Part shown: in pieces, positions 48,995 through 58,142 of the stretch
Layout: each line of letters starts with the position of its first letter
Position numbering within the stretch: position 1 is the first letter of the stretch
Assembly: GCA_003514385.1 (NCBI GenBank)
Contig: DOQR01000008.1
Coordinates: 463-64,462 of the forward strand
DNA from: Oscillospiraceae bacterium
Lineage (GTDB): Bacteria; Bacillota; Clostridia; Oscillospirales; Acutalibacteraceae
DNA: 64,000 nt
Reading direction: 5' to 3'
The notes under the pieces: model-generated
Seen by the model: the letters and a program-made list of their open reading frames with translations, nothing else
Told to the model about the DNA's origin: nothing
The model's database searches: none
Translations under genes and position numbers: made by a program

Positions 48995-51049
48995 TTATTC
49001 AACTCCGCGGTAGAGAAGTCCGCGCGTAAATTCACCCTGCGGGGCGTCACCCCTGCGGTAGCTTTCGAGTATTTTTTCACATTCGTCTTTTGTTTCGGTC
49101 GTGAACCACAGCAGCGAGAAGTCGGCGAACTCGAACTGCTCGCGCTTGTCGCTCTCGACTATCGGCACGCTGTTGAGCAAGGTTGAGGCAAACGGCGTAC
49201 ACTCGACTGGGAATGTCACGCCCATTCTGTCGGTCAAAAATCCATGCTTGCGGCATTTGTCGCAGGTCGTGCCGTTTTTGACCGGGCAGTTTCTCGTCTG
49301 CATCAGTGGCAGACGCCCATAAGCAAACACGCCGCGCGGCAGTTTTCCGCCGAGCGAGGCACACTGGGCAATTTTCAGCTCGGTGCTGAGTATAGCATCC
49401 GTGAAGCCGAGGCGCGCAAACTCGTCGAGCGAGAATGTATTGAATATATTTGTTCCGGGCAGAGCGCAGAGCTTCATGCCCGCTTTTTTGGCTATCGCCG
49501 CGCCGTCGAGAGAGCAGACTGCGGCAAGTGATATTCCGTTTTTGCGCGCCTTGACGAGTGAATTGTAAACCGCATTGTCGCCGCCGAATATCGCAGCGGG
49601 GACTTCGACTGCGGGCTGTATCTTTTTATCTTTGAGGTACTTCACGGTCTCTTCGCCAATGCCCATCGGCAGTATCACGCGGCGCACATACGAGAGATCG
49701 GACGGCATCTGCGAAACATTTCTGACTCTGATTACATAGCCGCGGTTTTTAGAGCGGCGGCGTCTGATTGAAATTTCCTGCGGATAAAACGGAATTTTAT
49801 CGCGCTCAGCAATCTTTTCTTCGAGCATCGCGAGAGCCTTTCTGCGAAGCGAGTTTATCTCGGACGCGCTCAAAAATATGTCGTCTCCAATATCAATTCC
49901 GACATCTCCGGCATAAAACTGAGTCGAGCCGCATTTGCGCAGCCGGGTTTCGATCTCTTCGCTCCCGACCGCTCTGTTCTGCGCTTTCTGCACGGCGTTT
50001 TCAGACTCCGCAAAGACGCTCTTTCCTGCGGCCTTGACCGCGAGTCCCGCCTTTTCGCCGACCTGCGCTGACAGGTGCATATCTGCTCTTATCAGCGGCT
50101 GTTCGCCGTCGTAGAGCGCGGCAAGAGGAGAGAGAACATCCTTTGCGGCGGTGACATCCTCTTTGCGGCGCACGCCGAACATATCGCGTCCGAGAGCGCC
50201 GTCATAGTAGCCGGAGGTGAATCCGGAGCGGGAGAATATCGCGCCGAGCGTGCGCTCGTATTCGGCGGCGCTTTCGCCCGCGAGACTCTTTTTGCAGGCG
50301 GTCACCGCGGCGGCGACATACTCCGGCCGCTTCATGCGTCCCTCTATTTTGAACGAGAGAACGCCCATCTGCGCGAGCTCCGGCAGGTATTCTATCAAAG
50401 ACATATCTTTAAGGCTCAGGTCATGCCCCGTGCCGCCGTCGGCGGCAAACGGAAGCCTGCACGGCTGGGCGCATAAGCCCCTGTTGCCCGAGCGCGAACC
50501 GAGCACCGCGCTGAGCTGGCACTGACCCGAAAGGCACATGCACAGTGCGCCGTGGACGAACATCTCGAGCTCTATCGGCGACCGCGCGGCTATTTTTTCT
50601 ATCTCTTTTCTCGAGAGCTCCCTCGGCAGCACTGCGCGGCAAAAACCCATGTCCGCGAGCATTTTTATTCCGTCTATGGTCTGCACGGAAGTCTGCGTCG
50701 AGGCGTGCAGAGGCATATCGGGAGCCGCCCTGCGAATGAGCGAAGTGAGCCCGATATCCTGTAAAATAAGTGCGTCTGCTTTGATATCGCAGGCGCACCT
50801 GACGGCGTTCATCGCCGTTTCCATCTCATCGTCACGCACAAGGGTGTTGAGCGTGATATATACCTTGACCCCGCGCGCGTGGCAGTATTCGACCGCCTGT
50901 GCGAGTTCTTCATTGCTGAAATTTGCGGCATTGCGGCGCGCATTCAACTCCCGTCCGCCGAGGTATACGGCGTCGGCTCCGCAGCGCACGGCTGCGGTCA
51001 GCGAATCGAACGAGCCCGCGGGCGCAAGTATCTCCGGCTTATTCATCAT
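48995..51049 (-). CDS. U32-family peptidase with DUF3656-type C-terminus
   Basis: 684 residues from the ATG at 51049. N-terminal U32 domain: KPEILAPAGSFDSLTAAVRC, GADAVYLGGRELNARRNAAN, TQTSVQTIDG and a Cys-rich segment (GALCMCLSGQCQL plus GLCAQPC). The C-terminal half resembles the long DUF3656-containing U32 proteins, and a late cluster (RNCPVKNGTTCDKCRKHGFL) adds more Cys. Relatives (RlhA, TrhP, YegQ) act in RNA hydroxylation rather than proteolysis, so that role is more probable. Its start overlaps the zapA end by 11 nt, a common clostridial arrangement. Confidence 0.9.
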   Translation of the reverse strand: MMNKPEILAPAGSFDSLTAAVRCGADAVYLGGRELNARRNAANFSNEELAQAVEYCHARGVKVYITLNTLVRDDEMETAMNAVRCACDIKADALILQDIGLTSLIRRAAPDMPLHASTQTSVQTIDGIKMLADMGFCRAVLPRELSRKEIEKIAARSPIELEMFVHGALCMCLSGQCQLSAVLGSRSGNRGLCAQPCRLPFAADGGTGHDLSLKDMSLIEYLPELAQMGVLSFKIEGRMKRPEYVAAAVTACKKSLAGESAAEYERTLGAIFSRSGFTSGYYDGALGRDMFGVRRKEDVTAAKDVLSPLAALYDGEQPLIRADMHLSAQVGEKAGLAVKAAGKSVFAESENAVQKAQNRAVGSEEIETRLRKCGSTQFYAGDVGIDIGDDIFLSASEINSLRRKALAMLEEKIAERDKIPFYPQEISIRRRRSKNRGYVIRVRNVSQMPSDLSYVRRVILPMGIGEETVKYLKDKKIQPAVEVPAAIFGGDNAVYNSLVKARKNGISLAAVCSLDGAAIAKKAGMKLCALPGTNIFNTFSLDEFARLGFTDAILSTELKIAQCASLGGKLPRGVFAYGRLPLMQTRNCPVKNGTTCDKCRKHGFLTDRMGVTFPVECTPFASTLLNSVPIVESDKREQFEFADFSLLWFTTETKDECEKILESYRRGDAPQGEFTRGLLYRGVE

Positions 51050-51395
51050 GTGAGCTGTGCTTCTTTTTGTATGCGGCGAGCTCTTTTGCAAGCCTGTCCG
51101 CCTCGCGCATGGCTATCTCGCGGTCGGTCTTGGCGCGCGCAGAGTCCTCGAGATACTCCTGTATCTTTGAACGCAGATTCTCTGCGGAAACAACGGCTTT
51201 TTTCTCCGCGTCGGCAAATTCAAGTGCCGCGAGCACGGCAGCCTGAGTTACCGAAATGCGAGGATTCTGCTTGAGAATCGTGGATATTTTTTCGTCGACC
51301 TCGTCGCCGAGCTCGATCATATACTTGCTGTCCTCATCCGAACCGATGATATATTCCGCCCCGCAAATAGTCAATTTGACTTTGTTTTTTTCCAT
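51039..51395 (-). CDS. zapA: Cell-division protein ZapA
   Basis: 118 residues from the ATG at 51395, 8 nt after AAAGGA; in-frame starts further up at 51401 and 51527 lack correct spacing. The N-terminus KVKLTICGAEYIIGSDEDSK and the following AALEFADAEKKAVV, then a long C-terminal coiled coil (DREIAMREADRLAKELAAYK), match ZapA, which cross-links FtsZ filaments. It is coupled to the U32 gene. Confidence 0.88.
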   Translation of the reverse strand: MEKNKVKLTICGAEYIIGSDEDSKYMIELGDEVDEKISTILKQNPRISVTQAAVLAALEFADAEKKAVVSAENLRSKIQEYLEDSARAKTDREIAMREADRLAKELAAYKKKHSSHDE

Positions 51396-51537
51396 AACCA
51401 TGGTCCTTTCTTCGTCACTTTGCATACTTCTGATTTTATTATACAATAGAAGCTCCGGAGAATAAAGAACTTTTTGAAATTTTTTGTGCTGAAAAAGCCC
51501 CGCCATAATCGGCGGGGCTTTGTACAAAACTTTTTTA

Positions 51538-53070
51538 TCAGTCCTCGTTCTCTTCCTTGATCTTTTCGACTATCTCGTCGGGGATCGCTTCGCCGTGGCG
51601 GACGACGAGGATGCAGAGGGTCGAGAGGATGAAGGCTATCGGGCAATAGTAGAACAGGGACATATAGGTGCCGGTAAGCATACGGACTATACCGTAGATT
51701 ATCGGGGTAGCTATCTGTGCGGAGAAGGTTGCGGTATAGTAATAGCCGGTGAATGTGCCGACCTTGTCGATGCCGCCGATCTCGAGCACGAGAGGCAGGG
51801 TGTTGACGGTGATGAACATATTCGCCGCGCCGCCCACGACAAGAGCTACCCAGATGAGCGCTCCGCTGAGTGCGTTGATGTGAAGTATCTCGGTGAGCAG
51901 ATATGCGCCGAATGCGACGATGAATATGGCAAGTCCGCCGAGGATGGTCTTTTTGCGGCCGAACTTCTTGCCGAGCCAGCCCGCGGGGATGGCGGCGACT
52001 GCGGAGGCGGCGGCAAAGGCGGTGGTCATGATGGTTGCCTGAGCGGCGGTCTTATGAAGAATCTCATCGGCAAACAGCGCGAAGAAGGTGGAGATGGCGT
52101 TCGTGCCGCAGAAGAGGAAGAACAGACCCATGAGCATGAAGATAAGGCTTCTTCTCTCGCCGGGGGTAAGCTTCTCCTTCTTTCTTGCTTCTTTTTCAGC
52201 CTTTGCGGCCTCTTTTTCAGCCTTGCGTCTTGCCTCTGCGTCGGCGGCCTGGTTCATCTCGCCCTGAACCTTAATACGGCTGTCGGGCTCCTTGACGAAG
52301 AAGAGTATGACGAGCATACCGATTATCATAACGACTGCGCCGAGCAGGAAAACATAGGGGAAAGTGTTGAGCTCGTTGAATTCAGGGGACTTCGAGGAGA
52401 TTCCCGTGGATGCGCAGTAGATAGCGGTGACGATAGTGCCGGCGAACAGACCGAGCGCGCCGCCGATGCCGCCCATGAGGTTGATGACGGCGTTGCCCTC
52501 GGAGCGGATGTCACTGGGGGTCAGGTCGGGCATGAGCGCGACGACGGGAGCTCTCCAGAGCGACATGACGAAGACGAAGAGAATGATGAAGAGCATCGTC
52601 AGCGGAAGCGAACCGACTTTTATCGCGACTATCGGGATTATCGCAAAGAGGATAGCCGAGATAGGCGCGCCGAAGATAACATACGGACGGCGCTTGCCGA
52701 AACGGGAATGGGTGTTATCGGAAAGCTTGCCGAAGGTCGGCTGGAAGATGACGCCGAAAATATTATCAAACGTCATGATGATACCGATGAACAGCGGGAC
52801 AAGCGTTATGCCGCCGGCGGCGGTTGTAACATCCTCGCCGTTTGCCGCGGCGAACTCGGCGAGAGCCGGGAACGCGGCGTTGAGCTTTGCCGACCACGAG
52901 GTTATCGTGGCGCTGTTATTGAGCAGGTGGTTGAGTATCTTGGTTATGTAGGGATCGTAGATTGCCCATGCGATAGACGACGCAAGGAAACCGAATCCCG
53001 TGAGTATCGTGTGCGGATAGTGCAGCTTGCCGTTGGGCTTAGCACAGAAATACTGCTTCGCTTTTTCCAT
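51538..53070 (-). CDS. MFS transporter of the GPH/SLC45-like sugar type
   Basis: 510 residues; twelve hydrophobic helices in two groups of six, with a long, highly charged linker between them (EARRKAEKEAAKAEKEARKK). N-terminal half: DNIFGVIFQPTFGKLSDNTH followed by RFGKRRPYVIFGAPISAI, the GPH motif. Probably imports a glycoside with H+ or Na+; this would suit the cytoplasmic GH78 and GH97 enzymes elsewhere in the window, though they are not adjacent. AAGGAGG is upstream of the ATG. It stands alone. The 137-nt gap to the suf genes contains its promoter (TTGCAA, 16 bp, TACAAT on the minus strand). Confidence 0.87.
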   Translation of the reverse strand: MEKAKQYFCAKPNGKLHYPHTILTGFGFLASSIAWAIYDPYITKILNHLLNNSATITSWSAKLNAAFPALAEFAAANGEDVTTAAGGITLVPLFIGIIMTFDNIFGVIFQPTFGKLSDNTHSRFGKRRPYVIFGAPISAILFAIIPIVAIKVGSLPLTMLFIILFVFVMSLWRAPVVALMPDLTPSDIRSEGNAVINLMGGIGGALGLFAGTIVTAIYCASTGISSKSPEFNELNTFPYVFLLGAVVMIIGMLVILFFVKEPDSRIKVQGEMNQAADAEARRKAEKEAAKAEKEARKKEKLTPGERRSLIFMLMGLFFLFCGTNAISTFFALFADEILHKTAAQATIMTTAFAAASAVAAIPAGWLGKKFGRKKTILGGLAIFIVAFGAYLLTEILHINALSGALIWVALVVGGAANMFITVNTLPLVLEIGGIDKVGTFTGYYYTATFSAQIATPIIYGIVRMLTGTYMSLFYYCPIAFILSTLCILVVRHGEAIPDEIVEKIKEENED

Positions 53071-53207
53071 GTTTGGTTATAACCTCCTTAAATGCCGCGC
53101 GGCCGGTTCGTCATGTGCGCGGTCTTAAACAGTGTAATTGTAACATATCTGTTCTGATTTGCAAATAGTTTTTTAAACTTATTGCATAAAAATATATTTT
53201 TATCTAT

Positions 53208-54137
53208 TTATTTCAGGAAGCCGCTGACTATGACCTCTTCAGCTTCCTCTTCTGTCAGTCCAAAAGTCATGAGCTTCAGGAGCTGGTCGTTGTTTATGCG
53301 CCCGATAGCCGCCTCGTGGACTATCTGCGCGTCGGCGTCGTTGGCGGTTATCTCCGGGATGGAGCGTATCTTCGCCTTGTCCATGATTATCGAGTCGCAC
53401 TGGACATGGGCGCGGCACTCCGTGTTGCCGACCGCTCTGGGATAGAACACCTGCTCGGAGTGATCCCTCGCGACGGAGCGGGAGACTATCTGTGCGCTCG
53501 AATTTTTGCCGTTCAGGTTCACGGTCATATTTGAACGGGCTTTCTGGCTGCCGTGGGTGAGCAGGCGCTCGGTGATGACTATCTTGGCGTTCGCGTCGAG
53601 AGCCGCCTCGGTCTCGCGCAGAGTAGAGTCGACGCCCGCGAGCTGTATCATCTCCATCTCGCAGTAAGAGCCCTCTTCCATGGTCACTTCGGTCACGGGG
53701 TTGAGTATTCTCTCGCCTGTGCCCTCGCCTTCGCCGTAGTGCTTCTCGACATATTTTACTTTTGCGTTCTTGCCGATAAAGAAGCGGTGGATGCCGTCGT
53801 GCTCGGTCTTTTCGCCGCCGCAGTTGTGTATGCCGCATCCCGCGACTATCAGCACATCCGCGCCCTCGCCGACATAAAAATCGTTATATACCTTGTCGTT
53901 TATTCCGGTCTCGGTGATGATAACTGGGATATGCACCTCTTCGCCCTTTGTGAACGGCTTTATATATATGTCTATGCCCGGGTTTCCTTTTTTGGGCTCT
54001 ATTGTTATATTTTCGCTCGACTGTCTCGCGATGCCCTGACCGTTCTTTCTGATGTTGAACGCGCCCGTCGGCATTGAATCCATGTCCGCTATCGTGTGCA
54101 GCAGCGACATATCGACTTTTTTGAGCAGATCCGGCAT
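53208..54137 (-). CDS. sufB: SufB/SufD-family Fe-S scaffold protein (short form)
   Basis: 309 residues, much shorter than E. coli SufB. The beta-helix core is recognisable: VGEGADVLIVAGCGIHNCGG, GEGTGERILNPVTEVTMEEG, the C-terminal VGNTECRAHVQCDSIIMDKA and AAIGRINNDQLLKLMTFGLT (the conserved end). Cys residues in CGIHNC and CRAHVQC are candidate cluster ligands. The start lies 1 nt after the sufC stop, so the two are coupled. SufS, SufU and SufD are absent; this two-gene layout matches the minimal SMS/SufBC type described as ancestral. Confidence 0.87.
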   Translation of the reverse strand: MPDLLKKVDMSLLHTIADMDSMPTGAFNIRKNGQGIARQSSENITIEPKKGNPGIDIYIKPFTKGEEVHIPVIITETGINDKVYNDFYVGEGADVLIVAGCGIHNCGGEKTEHDGIHRFFIGKNAKVKYVEKHYGEGEGTGERILNPVTEVTMEEGSYCEMEMIQLAGVDSTLRETEAALDANAKIVITERLLTHGSQKARSNMTVNLNGKNSSAQIVSRSVARDHSEQVFYPRAVGNTECRAHVQCDSIIMDKAKIRSIPEITANDADAQIVHEAAIGRINNDQLLKLMTFGLTEEEAEEVIVSGFLK

Positions 54138-54138
54138 A

Positions 54139-54870
54139 TCATTCACCGTCCTTTCTGTTGAAGTCGCAGCCCTCATCAAGTTCGCCGAGCAGCTGCGGGA
54201 GAATCTCTTCCTTTGTGCCGCGCGTGCGGATCTTGCCCTTTTCGACGACTATCATCTCGTCGGCGAGCTGCATTATGCGCTCCTGATGCGAAATTACTAT
54301 CACTGTTTCATATCTGTTCTTGCACATCGAGCGGAAGCTCTCGACAAGCATTGCGAAGCTCCACAGGTCAATTCCCGCCTCCGGCTCGTCGAATATCGCA
54401 AGGTCTACATTTCTCGCCATGAGCGTGGCAATTTCAACACGCTTGACTTCACCGCCCGAGAGCGACGCGTCAACCTCGCGGTTGAGATATTCACGCGAGC
54501 AGAGCCCTACGCTCGTCAGATATGCGCAGCAGGCGTCCTCGGGCAGCTCGCTGCCGTGGGCGAGGCTCAGAAGCCTGCGCACCGTGAGTCCTTTGAAACG
54601 CGGCGGCTGCTGAAAAGCGTAGCCGATGCCGAGCTTCGCGCGCTCGGTGATGCTCATGTGAGTTATATCCGTTCCGTTATAGATTATCTGTCCCGCGGTC
54701 GGCTGCTCAATGCCCATAATGAGCTTTGCGAGCGTGGATTTTCCTCCGCCGTTCGGTCCTGTTATGACAACGAACTTGCCGTCGTCAAATGTGAGGCTGA
54801 TATCGTCGATTATCTCAAGCTCGTCGTCCGCACTGCCGACCGAGAAGGAGACATTTTTCAGTTCAAGCAT
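54139..54870 (-). CDS. sufC: Fe-S assembly ATPase SufC
   Basis: 243 residues. Walker A GPNGGGKSTLAKL, ABC signature LSGGEVKRVEIATL, Walker B DLAIFDEPEAGIDLW and the H-loop VISHQERI. The typical SufC length. It drives conformational change in the SufB-like scaffold encoded 1 nt downstream. GGAAGCAGG is before the ATG, and a clear promoter is at 54906-54934. Confidence 0.93.
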   Translation of the reverse strand: MLELKNVSFSVGSADDELEIIDDISLTFDDGKFVVITGPNGGGKSTLAKLIMGIEQPTAGQIIYNGTDITHMSITERAKLGIGYAFQQPPRFKGLTVRRLLSLAHGSELPEDACCAYLTSVGLCSREYLNREVDASLSGGEVKRVEIATLMARNVDLAIFDEPEAGIDLWSFAMLVESFRSMCKNRYETVIVISHQERIMQLADEMIVVEKGKIRTRGTKEEILPQLLGELDEGCDFNRKDGE

Positions 54871-54905
54871 ATCCTGCTTCCTTTCGCTTATTTATATGCA
54901 GGTTG

Positions 54906-54934
54906 ATTATACAGATTTTTTATTGATATGACAA
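54906..54934 (-). promoter_or_regulatory. Promoter of sufCB
   Basis: Minus strand: TTGTCA (54934-54929), 17-bp spacer, TATAAT (54911-54906). Confidence 0.65.
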
Positions 54935-55090
54935 GATATTTTGCGCCGATATTTGCATATGATGCGCCGGTAATTTAAGCTTTGGCGTTATTTTATGAGT
55001 TTTTTGTAAACAAAGTCTGATTTTATTTGAATTTTTATAAGAAAGCTGATAGAATGAAGAGGTAATGCTACCGGACAAGGAGGTATCGGT

Positions 55091-56521
55091 TTGTCAGATA
55101 AAGAAAACCTGCAGCCGCTCGAAGAGAACGAGGCTGCCGAAAAGGAAGAAAAAAACTTTGAGTATGACAGAACGCTTTGCAGCCTTTGCCAGAAGAAGGC
55201 GCGCGAAGAGGGCAGCTATTACTGCGAGGACTGCCGTACCAAGATGATGAAGACGAAGATAAAGGGCGGTTCCGTGGTTGCCGCGGTGCTCTGCGTGATA
55301 GTTTCGCTGTTCGCGCTGATGCTCCTGGGCGCAAACGCCACGCAGATGGTCGGTCTGCTTGAGGCGGACTCCCTCATGAACCAGGGCTATATCAACGCCG
55401 CGCTCAACAAGGTGTCCCAGGCGAGCGAGGCGAACGCCTCTCTCAACGACAGCGACTTCATCTCGAATCTGTCGAAGACACTCGGCAATCAGACGATATT
55501 CACCCTCGGCTACGGCGAGACCGCGATGACCGCGAAGCTCTATGCAAAGGGCTACACGGAGATAGACGCGGGCGGATATGTCATAAACACCCTCGGCGAG
55601 GATGCAGTGAAATCCGACCTGAGACTGCTCGGTCTGCGCAAGTTCGTCAAGGCATACAACGGCTACAACACCACGCAGGAGAAGGCATATTCGATTCTTC
55701 AGAACTATGTCAACGCCGAAGCGAAGGACATACCTTACGATGATCTTATCAAGAAGCTTGACGCTCTCAAGGGTCAGGACGGAATTGAGGATCAGTATAT
55801 CGAATACTACAAGTGCTATGTCGCAATGATGGCGGACAAGAGCATCGACACCCAGCTCGAGTTCCTCCTGAAGATGGAAAAGGAATATCCTGCGGGTCTC
55901 ATGATCTACGGTCCGACAATTGCGGATTACTACTATCGCTCGGGCGACTATGCGAAGTCCGTTGAATACGCCGACAAGATGATTGCAAAGAACCGCAACT
56001 ATTACTCCGCCTATGAGCAGAAGGTCATAGCTCTGCTCGCAAAGGGCGACGCCGGCGGCGCCGAAAAAGTCTGCGACCAGCTCGATACCGCCGAGAATGC
56101 GGCGGGAGTTGCAAGCGGCGATTACACATCGTACAGCCTGCGTGCCAACCTCTATTGGTACACCGGCAAGTACGACGCGGCGATAAAGATCTGCGAAGAG
56201 GGCATCGAGGCATCCGGCGGCGATTCGAATATCTACCGCAACGAGGCTATCGCCTATATGCTCAAGGGCGACTACGCAAAGGCTAACGAGTGCGGAAAGA
56301 ACGCATATCAGTTCTCCATGAACTACGGCGACCTGACGCTCGATATACTCAACACCGCGGCTCTTGCAGCGGGACTTGCAAAGGACGATGATACCTACAA
56401 GACGCTTCAGGATTATCTCAAGACCTACAACTACGAGATAAGCACGGTCGTCACGGACTGCCTTGCAGGCAAAAAGACCGTCGAGCAGGTCTTCATCACT
56501 GACGGAGGTGTCATCTCATGA
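55091..56521 (+). CDS. Zinc-ribbon, single-helix, TPR-repeat membrane protein
   Basis: 476 residues from a TTG start with ACAAGGAGG upstream. A cytoplasmic N-terminus of about 58 residues holds four Cys as a zinc ribbon (C30, C33, C45, C48; TLCSLCQ and YYCEDCR). One hydrophobic helix follows (about 60-82), then an extracellular region of about 390 residues made of TPR-type helices (YYYRSGDYAKSVEYADKMIA, LYWYTGKYDAAIKICEEGIE, EAIAYMLKGDYAKANECGKN). No family name is known to me. It overlaps the next gene by 4 nt (ATGA). Confidence 0.78.
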   Translation: MSDKENLQPLEENEAAEKEEKNFEYDRTLCSLCQKKAREEGSYYCEDCRTKMMKTKIKGGSVVAAVLCVIVSLFALMLLGANATQMVGLLEADSLMNQGYINAALNKVSQASEANASLNDSDFISNLSKTLGNQTIFTLGYGETAMTAKLYAKGYTEIDAGGYVINTLGEDAVKSDLRLLGLRKFVKAYNGYNTTQEKAYSILQNYVNAEAKDIPYDDLIKKLDALKGQDGIEDQYIEYYKCYVAMMADKSIDTQLEFLLKMEKEYPAGLMIYGPTIADYYYRSGDYAKSVEYADKMIAKNRNYYSAYEQKVIALLAKGDAGGAEKVCDQLDTAENAAGVASGDYTSYSLRANLYWYTGKYDAAIKICEEGIEASGGDSNIYRNEAIAYMLKGDYAKANECGKNAYQFSMNYGDLTLDILNTAALAAGLAKDDDTYKTLQDYLKTYNYEISTVVTDCLAGKKTVEQVFITDGGVIS

Positions 56522-57066
56522 TTTCAACTGTTATCTATTTTATCGGCAAGGTGCTCACCTTCCCCGGCGCATATATAAAGGCTTTCTTTGAGCATCTTAT
56601 CGCAAGAGCGTTCAGTATCCCCGTTGAGGATACAAAGTATCTCAGATTCACCGACGGCTGCGGCCATGTCGAGCATGACGCGATCGGCAGCAAGGCGAAG
56701 ATTTTCTTCTATTGCCTCCTGCCCGGTCTGTTCACCGCGATAATCGGTACGCCCATGCTCTATATGGGCTTTGCGGGTCTGTTCTTCTTCAAGATCCCCG
56801 CCGATTCCTCTACGGCGCTCATGTTCATTGTCTACTGCCTTATGTTCTACCTCGGCTTCTCGCTGTGCGCGAACCAGTATCCGCTTATGGAGGATGCAAT
56901 CGGTCTGTGGCACGCGCTCTACGGCAAGGACGGAGCCAACTTATTCGTAAAGATAGTGCTCTTTATCCCGACCGTTCTTATTATAGCGGGCGCTTTCCTC
57001 GAGAGATATGCATTGAATATTCTTATCATGGCGGGCACGGTTGCCTTTGCCGCACTGACAGCATAA
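56518..57066 (+). CDS. Integral membrane partner of the TPR protein
   Basis: 182 residues with an amphipathic N-terminal helix and three to four hydrophobic segments (about 65-95, 100-120, 140-180). A conserved-looking stretch, DGCGHVEHDAIGSKAKIFFY, and FEHLIARAFSIPVEDTK precede the first helix. I do not recognise it; its position and 4-nt overlap with the previous gene indicate a joint complex. Confidence 0.68.
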   Translation: MISTVIYFIGKVLTFPGAYIKAFFEHLIARAFSIPVEDTKYLRFTDGCGHVEHDAIGSKAKIFFYCLLPGLFTAIIGTPMLYMGFAGLFFFKIPADSSTALMFIVYCLMFYLGFSLCANQYPLMEDAIGLWHALYGKDGANLFVKIVLFIPTVLIIAGAFLERYALNILIMAGTVAFAALTA

Positions 57067-57134
57067 CAAAATAAATAAGCTGCCTCCGCACAGGTCACTC
57101 TCTGCGGGGGCACTTTGCAATCGGAGAAACTTTT

Positions 57135-58142
57135 ATGGAATATAATTTCAAACTTTGCGTCATTTGCACGGGCGATTCGGGTGCGGCGGAAAATCTCGCC
57201 TACTCGCTCATAACCCGCGGCGGTGTTCGCCTTGTAATCTGCGCAGAAAATGCAGATGTCAAAAAATTTCCGACGGCGGCGGAAAACAGCAGGATAGACT
57301 TTGCGCCCTGCTCAATCGAGGATATCAATTCCGTCCTCGCTTCGCCCGATGCCCCGCTCGTCATGTTCGCATATTCCGGGACTACTTTTGCGCCCGGATT
57401 TGTCGAGCTGTTTGAAGATAAGGCGGTCGTTTTCAATGCGGCGGCTGAAGAAAATAATGCACCGCGCAAGCTCTATCGCGACGGATTCTCAGTCCACGAG
57501 GCATTCTCGCCCGCAGTCGGCGTGAATTTTGTCATGCGCTCGGAAGTTATAAACGAGCACAAAATAAAGCTTTTATCCGCAAGCCCGGCGGGCTTCGCCG
57601 CGTTTGCCGCGCAGTATGCCGCATATGAAAATTTTGAACCCATACACGAGGTGCTTGCCTACGGCACGAAGCCGATAGAGTGGAACGCCGAAAGCTTTGA
57701 TATCATGGCTAAGAGCGTTTCAACCAAAGGCGGGCTCTCCTCGCTGACTCTTCTGCTCTCGGCTTACTGCGGGCTTGACAAGACAGGAAAAGAAGCCGAA
57801 TTCGATGCATTTTCCACGGCGGCAAAGCCGTTCTTTGAGAACGAAGCTTACAGCGCATATGCCCTCGCGGCTTTCGGCATTGATTCCGCTCTGTTAAAAG
57901 AGGGCTGCCGCGCCGGAGAGTTCGTCTCGGCGGGCACTAACGCCATGTACAAAGAAGTGACTCTGCCTATTCTCGCCGACGATGTCGTGCGCGATTTTTA
58001 CGGCGGCAAGCTCAGCTTCGGCACGCTGCGCCGCTGCATCGCCGCGTGGCTCTATTTCAAGCTTTATCGAATGGGCGGAGCGGCGAAGAAGCTCGGCTGT
58101 AAAGTCTGCTCAAAACTTGCCGGGGGTGACCTGAATGTCTGA
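57135..58142 (+). CDS. Hypothetical protein of a cell-surface polymer locus
   Basis: 335 residues. The N-terminal 100 residues look like a Rossmann-type domain (FKLCVICTGDSGAAENLAYS, then VFNAAAEENNAP), followed by a helical C-terminal region with basic patches (CIAAWLYFKLYRMGGAAKK). No membrane helix or recognised motif. The overlap of 8 nt with the downstream glycosyltransferase suggests that it works with it, perhaps as a partner or sugar-handling subunit. Confidence 0.65.
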   Translation: MEYNFKLCVICTGDSGAAENLAYSLITRGGVRLVICAENADVKKFPTAAENSRIDFAPCSIEDINSVLASPDAPLVMFAYSGTTFAPGFVELFEDKAVVFNAAAEENNAPRKLYRDGFSVHEAFSPAVGVNFVMRSEVINEHKIKLLSASPAGFAAFAAQYAAYENFEPIHEVLAYGTKPIEWNAESFDIMAKSVSTKGGLSSLTLLLSAYCGLDKTGKEAEFDAFSTAAKPFFENEAYSAYALAAFGIDSALLKEGCRAGEFVSAGTNAMYKEVTLPILADDVVRDFYGGKLSFGTLRRCIAAWLYFKLYRMGGAAKKLGCKVCSKLAGGDLNV

